Made by a program: the position numbers and the translations under genes. 64,000 nt of DNA from the NCBI GenBank assembly GCA_024233085.1, contig JACKQC010000002.1:124001-188000 (forward strand). The letters are read 5' to 3'. Below are positions 34,851-42,669 of this stretch, piece by piece. The DNA comes from Akkermansiaceae bacterium (GTDB lineage Bacteria; Verrucomicrobiota; Verrucomicrobiia; Verrucomicrobiales; DEV007). Each line of letters opens with the position of its first letter. Position 1 is the first letter of the stretch. The notes beneath the pieces are model-generated. The model worked only from the letters and a program-made list of their open reading frames with translations. It did no database searches and was not told the DNA's origin.

Positions 34851-35978
34851 TCACACGAACGGCTTCTTCACCACCTCGGCCGCGAAACGCCGGCCGCGGA
34901 TCTCGATCTCCAGCGGCGTTCCCGCCCGAGCCAGTGCCGCGGGCAGGTAGGCGAGGCCGATGCCGCACCCGAGCGTCGGCGAAAGCGTGCCGCTCGTCAG
35001 TTCGGCCACCGGTTCCGCTTCCCCCGACGGGAAAACCGCGTAGCCGTGCCGCGGCGGCGGTCCTTTCGCGGTCCGGCGGATGGCGGACAATTTTGTCGCC
35101 AACCCCTCCGCTTTTTGCCGGGCCAGGACGTCGCGGCCGATGAAGCCGCCCGCCTTGTCCAGCTTGCAGAAAAATCCCAGCCCCGCCTCCAGCGGCGTGT
35201 GGACCGGGTCCAGGTCGGCGCCGTTGAGCGGATAGCCTTTCTCCAGCCGCAGCGTGTCGCGCGCCCCGAGTCCGCACGGCTCCGCGCCCGCCTCGACAAA
35301 GCGGCGAAACCACCCCGCGATCCGCTCCGGCGGCGCGAACAGCTCGAAGCCGTCCTCCCCGGTGTAGCCCGTCCGGCACACGATCGTGGCGCCGTCTTCG
35401 ACGCGGATCATGCCGTTTCGCGGCGGCAAATCGCCGAGCGCGCCGGCCGTCGTTTCCTCCCACAGCGCCGCCGCGCGCGGTCCCTGGACGGCGATCCCGC
35501 CAAACGCGGCGCTCGCGTTTTTCAGCGACACCTCCGCCTCGAAATCCGCGTGCTCCTTCAGCCAGGCAAAGTCCTCGCCGATCTTCGAGGCGTTCACGAC
35601 CAGGAAAAAACCGCCGCCGTTCGCGTCCGTTTCGCGATAAGCGATGAGGTCGTCGATCACGCCTCCCGCCTCGTTCGGCATCAGCGTGTACTGGCCCTCG
35701 CCCGGACCGATCAGGTTCAGATCGTTGGTCAGCAGCCGGTTCAGCCACCGGGCCGCGCCCGCCCCGCCCACGCGGATCTGGCCCATGTGCGAAATGTCGA
35801 AGACGCCGCCGGATTCCCGCACCGCCCGATGCTCCGCGACGATGCCTCCGCCATACTGGATCGGCATGTCCCAGCCCGCGAAGGCCGCCATCCGCGCGCC
35901 CAGACGCGCGTGCTCCGCCGCCAGCGGCGACGCCTGGAGCTTCGTGGGAGTTTCCGATCCGGGTATGTCTTCGCTCAC
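34851..35978 (-). CDS. gcvT: Glycine cleavage system T protein (aminomethyltransferase)
   Basis: 375 residues if the GTG at 35978 (VSEDIPGSETPTK) is the start, which gives normal family length; ATGs about 14-17 codons upstream are alternatives. Family motifs include HARLGARMAAFAGWDMPIQY, DISHMGQIRV, RTGYTGEDGFELF and GARDTLRLEKGYPLNG. The enzyme releases ammonia and transfers the one-carbon unit to tetrahydrofolate. It is on the same strand as gcvH and gcvP but separated from them by an opposite-strand cytochrome gene, so it needs its own promoter or readthrough. No glycine riboswitch was recognised upstream. Confidence 0.92.
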   Translation of the reverse strand: MSEDIPGSETPTKLQASPLAAEHARLGARMAAFAGWDMPIQYGGGIVAEHRAVRESGGVFDISHMGQIRVGGAGAARWLNRLLTNDLNLIGPGEGQYTLMPNEAGGVIDDLIAYRETDANGGGFFLVVNASKIGEDFAWLKEHADFEAEVSLKNASAAFGGIAVQGPRAAALWEETTAGALGDLPPRNGMIRVEDGATIVCRTGYTGEDGFELFAPPERIAGWFRRFVEAGAEPCGLGARDTLRLEKGYPLNGADLDPVHTPLEAGLGFFCKLDKAGGFIGRDVLARQKAEGLATKLSAIRRTAKGPPPRHGYAVFPSGEAEPVAELTSGTLSPTLGCGIGLAYLPAALARAGTPLEIEIRGRRFAAEVVKKPFV

Positions 35979-36121
35979 GCCGGTTTGTAACCGCCGGAGC
36001 GGCTCCGCGCAATCTCTCATCGCCGTCATGACACGAGACTCGGCTCTTGAGGCGTTCCCCTCGCGTGGTATCCTGCGCCTCTTCCCCGCCCGCCGCTTCC
36101 GCCCGATTGACACGCAAACCG

Positions 36122-36943
36122 ATGCTCGATTCCGGAAAAACCCTCCTCGCCATAGCCGAGCGCCGCCTCGGCCACCTCGCCATTCCCGGCATCCTGCGCT
36201 GGATCGGCGCCTTTCAACTGCTCGTCTGGGGCCTCTCGAATCTCGATCCCCATTATCTGGAGTATCTCCTCTTCGACCGCTCGGAAATCCTGCGCGGCCA
36301 GGTCTGGCGGCTGTTTTCCTTCGTCTTCGTGCCGGTGAACGACAGCGTCATCTGGGTGCTGGTGGGCACGATGTTTCTCTGGTTCATCAGCGACAGCCTC
36401 GAAAACGCCTGGGACAGCTTCCGGACGAATCTCTTCGTCCTGGCGACCGTGCTGTGCATGGCCATCGCCGGGCTGTTTCCCGTTCCCGGGCTGTTGTCCG
36501 GCTTTTTCGCGCCCTTTCTCTTCGATTCCATCATGTTTCTCGCCTTCGCGGCGCTGTTTCCCAACCAGGTGATCATGCTCATGCTGATTATCCCGGTCAA
36601 AGCCAAGTGGCTCGGCCTCGCCAACGGCGCCCTGCTCCTCGCCACCGCCGTCGCCGCGCCGGTGCTTTTCCTCACCATCGGCTGCGCCATGCTCCCGTGG
36701 CTGCTCGTCTTCCTGCCCGGATTTTTTTCCGATGTCCGCCGGAGCAGCGACAACGCCACCCGGCGCCTCGCCTTTCAGCAGAGCGTCAAGGCCTCCGATT
36801 CCGACGCCTTCCACACCTGCGAGGGCTGCGGCAAGACCGACGTCAGCGACCCCGATCTCGAGTTTCGCGTCACCGCGTCGGGCGAGGAACTTTGCGCCGA
36901 CTGCATCGCCACCCGGACCGGCGGCGAGGCGCCCTCCTCCTGA
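36122..36943 (+). CDS. Rhomboid-like multi-pass membrane protein with C-terminal zinc ribbon, probably not a protease
   Basis: 273 residues from the ATG at 36122 (MLDSGKTLLA). Five or six hydrophobic segments include GQVWRLFSFVFVP, which resembles the WR-containing loop of rhomboid-fold proteins. The catalytic GxSG serine and the partner histidine are not seen, so it may be an inactive rhomboid-like protein. The C-terminal ~50 residues hold two Cys pairs, CEGCGKTD and CADC, that fit a small zinc ribbon on the cytoplasmic side. It is divergent from gcvT and 24 bp upstream of the beta-lactamase/NamZ fusion gene, possibly co-transcribed. Confidence 0.6.
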   Translation: MLDSGKTLLAIAERRLGHLAIPGILRWIGAFQLLVWGLSNLDPHYLEYLLFDRSEILRGQVWRLFSFVFVPVNDSVIWVLVGTMFLWFISDSLENAWDSFRTNLFVLATVLCMAIAGLFPVPGLLSGFFAPFLFDSIMFLAFAALFPNQVIMLMLIIPVKAKWLGLANGALLLATAVAAPVLFLTIGCAMLPWLLVFLPGFFSDVRRSSDNATRRLAFQQSVKASDSDAFHTCEGCGKTDVSDPDLEFRVTASGEELCADCIATRTGGEAPSS

Positions 36944-36967
36944 ATCCGTTTCCTCGACCGCCGCCCG

Positions 36968-39406
36968 ATGCCGTTTTCGAAGATCCTGTCCCGCTTCGCG
37001 ACGATCGCCCTCCTCGCGGCGGCCGGACCGGCCCGCCCGGCGGCGAACGCCGCCCTCGATCCCGCGAAGCTCGACGCCATCTCCCGCGCCATCCGCGCCG
37101 CCATCGGGCGCGGCGAGATTCCCGGCGCCGTGTTTCGCCTCGAGCATCGCGGCGAAGTCTTCGAAAAAGCCCACGGCCTCCGCGCCAGGGTGCCCGGGGA
37201 GGCGCCCATGACGCCGGACACGCTCTTCGACGCCGCCTCGCTGACGAAAGTGCTCGCCACCGCGCCGTCGGTCTGCCTGCTCGCCGACCGCGGCCAGCTC
37301 GACCTCGACGCCCGGCTCGTCGACCTGCTGCCCGAGTTCGGCCCCAAGCCGGCGTTGCGCCCGCTGTTTCGCGACAAATTCGACACCTCCGCCGACACCG
37401 AAGCCAACCGCGCCAAAGTCACCGTTCGCCAGATGCTCACCCACACCTCCGGCCTGCCGCCCTCGATCTCGATCAAGACCGACTGGTGGTGGGGACACGA
37501 GGAGGGCGTCCGCCGCTGCCTGACCACGCCCCTCATCAACCCGCCCGGCGCCGTCTTCCGCTATTCGGATATCAATTACATCCTGCTCGGCGAAATCGTG
37601 CGCCGCCTCTCCGGCGAGCGGCTCGACACCTTCGCCGCCCGCGAAATCTTCGGACCGCTCGGGATGACCGACACCGGCTTTCTCCCCGCCCGGGAAGATC
37701 GCGGCCGCGTCGCGCCCACCGTCGTCTTCGAGGGCTACGGCGGCCTGCTCGGCGAGGTTCACGATCCCGTGGCGCGCCGGATGGAGGGCGCGGCGGGTCA
37801 CGCCGGCGCCTTCACCACCGCGGCCGATGTGGCGCGTTATGCCGCCTCATTTCTCAAGGGCGCCGCCGGCCCGCAAATCCTCAGCCCGGAGATGCGCGCG
37901 CAAATGACCGCGCCGCAATCGCCGGCCGGCGTCGCGGAACGGCGGGGTCTCGGTTGGGACATCGACTCGCCCTTCGCCTATCAGCGCGGGGAAGTCTTTC
38001 CCGTCGGCGGCTTTGGCCACACCGGCTGGACCGGCACCTCCGTCTGGGTCGATCCGGGCTCCGAAACCGTCGTGGTGCTGATGACGAATCGAAATCACCC
38101 CTCCGAGGCCGGCAGCATCAAGAACCTCCGCGTCGAAGTCGGCACCCTGGCGGCCGAGGCCGTCGGTTTGGCAAGGAAAGGGCGGTTGGGGCCGGAAGCC
38201 CAAGCCACGAACAGGGTTGAGTCGTCGACCCAACCCTGTTGGGTCACCGCCGCCGGCGATCCCCCGCCCCGCGTGATGAACGGGATCGACACCCTCGCGG
38301 CGGACGGTTTTACCGCGCTGAAAGGCCGGACCATCGGCCTCATCACCAACCACACTGGCATCGATCGCGAGGGGCGCTCCACCATCGACCGGCTCGCCTC
38401 GGCGCCGGGCGTGACCCTGAAGGCCCTTTTCGCGCCCGAGCACGGCATCCGCGGCGTACTGGACACCGCGAACATCGACGACGACCGCGACGCGAAAACC
38501 GGTCTTCCCATCCACAGCCTCTACAAGTCGAAGGAGCGCAAACCCTCCGCATCACAGCTCGACGGTTTGGACACGCTCGTTTTCGACATCCAGGACGTCG
38601 GCTGCCGCTTCTACACCTACATCTCGACGATGGGCAACGCGATGGAGGCCGCCGCCGCGCGCGATTTGAAATTCGTCGTGCTGGACCGCGTCAATCCCAT
38701 CGGCGGCGAGATCGTCGACGGCCCGGTGCGGATGGGTGAGAGCAAGTTCACGGCCTGGCACCCCATCCCGGTCCGGCACGGGATGACCGCGGGCGAGCTG
38801 GCGCGCCTTTTCAAGGCCGAGCGGGGTTGGGAATCGCTGGACCTCGTCGTGGTGCCGGTGCGCGGCTGGTCGCGCGGCCGTTTTTTCGACGAGACCGGGC
38901 TGCCCTGGGTGAATCCCTCGCCCAACATGCGCAGCCAGACCGAGGCCATCCTCTATCCCGGCGTCGGGCTGCTGGAGTTCTGCAAACTGTCCGTCGGGCG
39001 CGGCACGGCGACGCCCTTCGAAGTCGTCGGCGCGCCCTACATCGACGAAAACCGGCTCGCCGCCGCGCTGGCGGCGGCGGCTTCGCCCGGCGTGCGTTTC
39101 GAGGCCGCGCGCTACACGCCCGACGCCTCCGTTTTCGCCAACGAGGAATGCGGCGGCGTGCGTCTCCACATCACCGACCGGGAAAAGTGCGTCCCGCTCG
39201 ATGTCGGGCTGACTTTGGCGGTCACGCTTCACCGGCTTTACCCGGAAAAACTCGGCCTGCGCGAGCATTTCGACACCCTGCTCCGCCATCCGCCGACGCT
39301 GGAGGCGGTCGCGCGGGGCGACTCGATCGCCGCCATCCGAAAACTCTGGGAACCGGCGCTCGCCGGGTTCCGGGCGCGGCGCGGGGCCTTTCTGCTTTAC
39401 GACTGA
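36968..39406 (+). CDS. Fusion of class C beta-lactamase-like serine hydrolase and DUF1343/NamZ exo-muramidase
   Basis: The 812-residue exported protein begins with a signal peptide ending near ARPAANA. Residues ~30-400 are a serine beta-lactamase-like domain: S91-L-T-K94, Y199-S-D201 and H351-T-G353. Residues ~437-812 are DUF1343, the NamZ exo-beta-N-acetylmuramidase family (GH171), with GLITNHTGIDREG, APEHGIRG and FDIQDVGCRFYTY. In Bacillus subtilis a beta-lactamase-like gene and namZ are neighbours in a muropeptide-recovery cluster, so a joint role in peptidoglycan turnover is sensible. Residues 414-426 (TNRVESSTQPCWV) are encoded by palindromic repeat copy 5. An ATG at 38276 could once have started a separate namZ. 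Confidence 0.88.
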   Translation: MPFSKILSRFATIALLAAAGPARPAANAALDPAKLDAISRAIRAAIGRGEIPGAVFRLEHRGEVFEKAHGLRARVPGEAPMTPDTLFDAASLTKVLATAPSVCLLADRGQLDLDARLVDLLPEFGPKPALRPLFRDKFDTSADTEANRAKVTVRQMLTHTSGLPPSISIKTDWWWGHEEGVRRCLTTPLINPPGAVFRYSDINYILLGEIVRRLSGERLDTFAAREIFGPLGMTDTGFLPAREDRGRVAPTVVFEGYGGLLGEVHDPVARRMEGAAGHAGAFTTAADVARYAASFLKGAAGPQILSPEMRAQMTAPQSPAGVAERRGLGWDIDSPFAYQRGEVFPVGGFGHTGWTGTSVWVDPGSETVVVLMTNRNHPSEAGSIKNLRVEVGTLAAEAVGLARKGRLGPEAQATNRVESSTQPCWVTAAGDPPPRVMNGIDTLAADGFTALKGRTIGLITNHTGIDREGRSTIDRLASAPGVTLKALFAPEHGIRGVLDTANIDDDRDAKTGLPIHSLYKSKERKPSASQLDGLDTLVFDIQDVGCRFYTYISTMGNAMEAAAARDLKFVVLDRVNPIGGEIVDGPVRMGESKFTAWHPIPVRHGMTAGELARLFKAERGWESLDLVVVPVRGWSRGRFFDETGLPWVNPSPNMRSQTEAILYPGVGLLEFCKLSVGRGTATPFEVVGAPYIDENRLAAALAAAASPGVRFEAARYTPDASVFANEECGGVRLHITDREKCVPLDVGLTLAVTLHRLYPEKLGLREHFDTLLRHPPTLEAVARGDSIAAIRKLWEPALAGFRARRGAFLLYD
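38208..38245. repeat. Palindromic repeat copy 5, inside a coding region
   Basis: Arms AACAGGGTTGAGTC and GACCCAACCCTGTTGG. It is translated in frame with no stop, giving the linker between the two domains of the fusion protein. It is the only copy lying wholly within a gene. The variant GTTGAG replaces the GTTAGG or GTTGGG of other copies. Confidence 0.88.
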
Positions 39407-39522
39407 GCCTTGGGCCGGCGCGTTTCTTTGCCAAAACGGCCCGTTCCTTGGCCGTCCGTTTCCCGGGACCTTGCGCCGGCCGCCCGAACCGGTTTTGTTT
39501 CCGGTCCGCGAACGGCCCTCCG

Positions 39523-40398
39523 ATGAAACGCCACTTCTTTCCCATCCTTTTCCTCGCCGCCCTCGCGGCGGTTCGCCTTTCCGCGCCCGCCGCGGAGACC
39601 GAGCCGGCGCGCCACCCCGGAATCGCCGAATTGCGGCTGGTCAGCGACGCCACGGCCATCCGGCCGGGGGAAACGATCGTGCTGGGACTGTTTTTCCGGC
39701 ACGAGCCGAAGTTCCACACCTACTGGAAGAGCCCCGGCATCGTCGGAGTCGGCGCCCTGATCGAATGGAAGGACTTGCCCCCCGGCTTCGAGCCCGGCGA
39801 TTCGCTCTGGCCCGGCCCGCTGACGACGAAGATGGCCCAACTGACCGCCTACGGCTACGAGACCGACACCTGCATCCTTTTCCCGATGAAAACGCCGAAG
39901 GCGGTCGAGGGCGACGCCGTCACCTTCAAGGCCCACGTGGGCTGGATGGCCTGCGCGACGACCTGCCACCCCGGCTGGCACGACTTCGAGTTGACGCTCC
40001 CCGTCAGCCGCGAGGGCGATCCGCCGCCCATCGACGCGAAGTGGCGCAAGGTCTTCGACGAGACCCGCGCCCGGGTGCCGAAGCCGGCTCCGGAGGGCTG
40101 GCGTTTCGCGGCGGAGCACGACGGCGAACGCGTCATCCGGCTGAAGGTCACCCCGCCCGCGGGCGCCGCCCCGATCGATCCGGCGAAGGTCTATTTTTTC
40201 TGCGACGACTGGCAGGTGGACTCCGATTCGCCGCAGAAACCGGGACCGATCGATCCGAAGGACGGCGGTTTTACCATCGAGCTGGTCCACCCGAAATACG
40301 CTCCGGAGGACCCGAAGTCCTTCAGCGGCGTTTTGTATTCGCCCGACGGCTGGCCGGGTTTCGACCGGCCGTGGATGCGGTTGGCCATCGACTGGTGA
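39523..40398 (+). CDS. Secreted DsbD N-terminal-domain-like protein
   Basis: 291 residues from the ATG at 39523 (MKRHFFPILFLAALAA) with a signal peptide cleaved near AAETEP. The body matches the DsbD alpha/DsbC-like N-terminal domain (PF11412): LGLFFRHEPKFHTYWKSPG, EWKDLPPGFEPG and GWMACATTCHPG with its two cysteines. In DsbD this periplasmic domain relays electrons to partner proteins. Here it stands without the DsbD membrane and thioredoxin domains, so it may be a separate redox or metal-handling protein. It lies 116 bp after the fusion gene and 86 bp before the SET gene. Confidence 0.75.
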   Translation: MKRHFFPILFLAALAAVRLSAPAAETEPARHPGIAELRLVSDATAIRPGETIVLGLFFRHEPKFHTYWKSPGIVGVGALIEWKDLPPGFEPGDSLWPGPLTTKMAQLTAYGYETDTCILFPMKTPKAVEGDAVTFKAHVGWMACATTCHPGWHDFELTLPVSREGDPPPIDAKWRKVFDETRARVPKPAPEGWRFAAEHDGERVIRLKVTPPAGAAPIDPAKVYFFCDDWQVDSDSPQKPGPIDPKDGGFTIELVHPKYAPEDPKSFSGVLYSPDGWPGFDRPWMRLAIDW

Positions 40399-40484
40399 CC
40401 GCGAAACGCGGGAGTTGGTCTTTGACTCGCGCGGGTTTTGCCCTTCACTTGCGCGCCGAATTCCCCTCCCGGCGGCGGCGCGAC

Positions 40485-41084
40485 ATGAGCAAGAAAACGA
40501 CGGCGACAAAAAACACTCCCGAACCTCCCCGTCTCCGCGGCGGGGACGACGTCTGCGATTCGGAGTGGTGCGAAATTCGCGGCTCGACCATCCACGGGCG
40601 CGGTCTGTTCGCGACAAAGACGATCCCAGAGGGCGAGCGCATCATCGAATACGTCGGCGAAAAAATCACCAAAGCCGAGTCCGACCGGCGCGGCTGGGCG
40701 CAGATGGAGCACGCGAAGAAGACGGGCGAGGCGGCCGTTTACATTTTCACCCTGAACAAGCGCCACGATCTCGACGGCAGCGTGCCGTGGAACGCCGCCC
40801 GCCTCATCAACCACAGTTGCGCGCCGAATTGCGAGGCCCAGATCGTTCGCGGCCGCATCTGGATCGTCGCGCTGCGCGACATCGCAGCGGGCGAGGAGCT
40901 TTTTTTCAACTACGGCTTCGACCTCGAGAGTTACGAGGATCATCCCTGCGGCTGCGGAACGCCGAAATGCGTCGGCTACATCGCCGGCGAGGATTATTGG
41001 AAGGAACTGAAGAAGCTGATCAGGAAAAAGGCGAAAAAGGAACGCAAAAAGAAAAAGGAGAAGAAGAAAAAAAAGAAGAAGTGA
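40485..41084 (+). CDS. SET-domain protein lysine methyltransferase with polylysine tail
   Basis: The 199-residue SET protein starts at the ATG at 40485. Residues 28-48 (WCEIRGSTIHGRGLFATKT) open the SET fold. NHSCAPN at 109-115 and ELFFNYGF at 138-145 form the S-adenosylmethionine and catalytic site. CGCGTPKC at 155-162 is a post-SET-like cysteine cluster that, with an upstream Cys, could bind zinc. The last ~24 residues are almost all Lys (KKAKKERKKKKEKKKKK), a tail likely to bind nucleic acid or act as a substrate. Bacterial SET proteins are known in Chlamydiae and other PVC relatives. The target here is unknown. Confidence 0.88.
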   Translation: MSKKTTATKNTPEPPRLRGGDDVCDSEWCEIRGSTIHGRGLFATKTIPEGERIIEYVGEKITKAESDRRGWAQMEHAKKTGEAAVYIFTLNKRHDLDGSVPWNAARLINHSCAPNCEAQIVRGRIWIVALRDIAAGEELFFNYGFDLESYEDHPCGCGTPKCVGYIAGEDYWKELKKLIRKKAKKERKKKKEKKKKKKK

Positions 41085-41145
41085 CGCGCGCGCGCCCGGG
41101 TGGCGGCGGCGTTTCGGATCGCCGGTTCGAAAGCCCGATGCCTTC

Positions 41146-42078
41146 TCACTTGAACTCGCCCGCGTCGTATTTCGCCCAGAACTCGGACGGCGGCATCAGG
41201 GTGTTCAGATCGTCCGTGAAGTCGGTGCCGATCTCGGTCATCATCGGGATGCGCCGAATCTGGTCCATCCCCTTTTCGACGGTCGCCGGAGTGAAAACGA
41301 GGCGGGTCAGCGGCAGTCCGGCGATGGGCGAGAGGTCCTTCACCGGCGTTTCGCCGATGTGGAGCCGCTGCAGGGTGCGCAAGCGGGCGAGCGGCCCGAG
41401 ATCCTCGACCCGCGTGCGGTGCAGGGTGAGGCTTTGCAGGGGCGTCGCCGTCAGCGGCGAGATGTCGGTCACGGGCAGGTCGGTGAGCCAGAGCATTTTC
41501 AACGGCATGCCGATGAGCGGCCGCAGATCGGAGACGCGGGTGCCGACGAGGTTCAGCTCCTCGATGGGCAGACCGATCAACGGCCCGAGATCCTTCACGT
41601 TCGAGGCATTGAGGTAGATTTTTTTCAATTCGACGCACTTCGCGAGCGGCGCGAGGTCTTCGACGCTGGAGTTGTCGAGGTAAAGCTCCACGAGCGGCAT
41701 ACCCTCGAGGGCGGCGAGATTGCTGACCGGGCAGCCCTGCAGATCGAGCATGCGCAAAGGCATTCCGCGCAGGGGTTCGAGATTCGCGACGCCGCAGTTG
41801 GCGAGCACAATCGCCTGGGGCTGGCCCTGCTCGTCGATCTGAAACTGGCCGTTGCCGCTGTAGCCGATGTTTCCGTCCCGGATCGCCTTGTGCAGCGAGA
41901 CGTCGCTCCAGTATTTCGGAATCTCGGGCGGGGCCGGCGTCTCCGCCTTTTTCGCTTCCGCCGAGGCATTCCCCGGTCCGGTTTCGCCGGTCGCCGCCGC
42001 GTTTTTTTCGTCGCCGCACGCCGCCAGAAACACGGGCAGAACCCCCGCCGCGAACCATCGTTTGGAAAAGCCGATCAT
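41146..42078 (-). CDS. Leucine-rich-repeat lipoprotein
   Basis: 310 residues from the ATG at 42078 (MIGFSKRWFA) with a lipoprotein signal and lipobox near LAACGDEK. A short Ala/Glu/Lys/Pro linker follows, then about eight or nine repeats of ~22 residues in the internalin-like style (VANLEPLRGMPLRMLDLQGC, VKDLGPLIGLPIEELNL, VTDISPLTATPLQSLTL). These should form a curved beta-solenoid for protein binding at the cell envelope. It is the last gene of a likely - strand operon after the macro-domain and dGTPase genes (44-bp gap). Confidence 0.85.
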   Translation of the reverse strand: MIGFSKRWFAAGVLPVFLAACGDEKNAAATGETGPGNASAEAKKAETPAPPEIPKYWSDVSLHKAIRDGNIGYSGNGQFQIDEQGQPQAIVLANCGVANLEPLRGMPLRMLDLQGCPVSNLAALEGMPLVELYLDNSSVEDLAPLAKCVELKKIYLNASNVKDLGPLIGLPIEELNLVGTRVSDLRPLIGMPLKMLWLTDLPVTDISPLTATPLQSLTLHRTRVEDLGPLARLRTLQRLHIGETPVKDLSPIAGLPLTRLVFTPATVEKGMDQIRRIPMMTEIGTDFTDDLNTLMPPSEFWAKYDAGEFK

Positions 42079-42122
42079 GCCTTCGAGTGTGGGACCGGCG
42101 GTGGCGGATTGCAAGGAGCCGT

Positions 42123-42653
42123 TCAGTCTTCCACCTCCGCCAGGGCCGCCTCGCAGGCGTCGGCGGTCTTCGCGTCGAAACAGCAGAAAATCACGCGCGT
42201 CACGGTCGTGGCGTGCTCGCGGCACAGCTCGGCGACCGTCCGCACCGCGATGCGGGCGGCCTGGTCGAGCGGGAACCGGTAAACGCCGCAACTGATGGCG
42301 GGAAAGGCGATCGACCCGAGCGCGTGCTCCCCGGCGATTTCCAAACACCGTCGGTAACACGAGGCCAGCGCCTCCGCCTCGCCGCGCTCGCCCCCGTACC
42401 ACACCGGCCCGACGGCATGGATCACGTGCCGGGCCGGCAAGCGGTAGGCCCCGGTGATTTTCGCGTCGCCCGTCCCGCAGCCGCCGAGCGTCTCGCACTC
42501 GGCGAGCAGATCGGGCCCCGCCGCGTGGTGAATCGCCCCGTCCACCCCGCCGCCGCCGAGCAGCGAGCTGTTCGCCGCGTTGACGATGGCGTCGACCTCC
42601 AGCCGGGTGATGTCCCCAATGTGAATCTCGAGTTCGGTGTCGGCGATTTTCAT
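42123..42653 (-). CDS. Macro-domain protein (probable O-acetyl-ADP-ribose deacetylase)
   Basis: The 176-residue single macro domain has the ADP-ribose-binding motifs DAIVNAANSSLLGGGGVDGA and FPAISCGVYRFP. The first loop, including the Asn and the Gly-rich turn with Asp, is the one used by YmdB/MacroD-type hydrolases. These remove acetyl groups from O-acetyl-ADP-ribose or ADP-ribose from acidic side chains. It starts 16 bp after the end of dgt and probably shares its transcript. Confidence 0.92.
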   Translation of the reverse strand: MKIADTELEIHIGDITRLEVDAIVNAANSSLLGGGGVDGAIHHAAGPDLLAECETLGGCGTGDAKITGAYRLPARHVIHAVGPVWYGGERGEAEALASCYRRCLEIAGEHALGSIAFPAISCGVYRFPLDQAARIAVRTVAELCREHATTVTRVIFCCFDAKTADACEAALAEVED

Positions 42654-42669
42654 GGAGTTGTTTGTCCGC

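Noticed and set aside
35979..36121. Glycine riboswitch upstream of gcvT
   Set aside because: The conserved aptamer elements could not be found in the 143 bp before the start.
36122..36943. Active rhomboid protease
   Set aside because: Only the general topology and a WR-type loop fit; the catalytic serine and histidine motifs were not seen.
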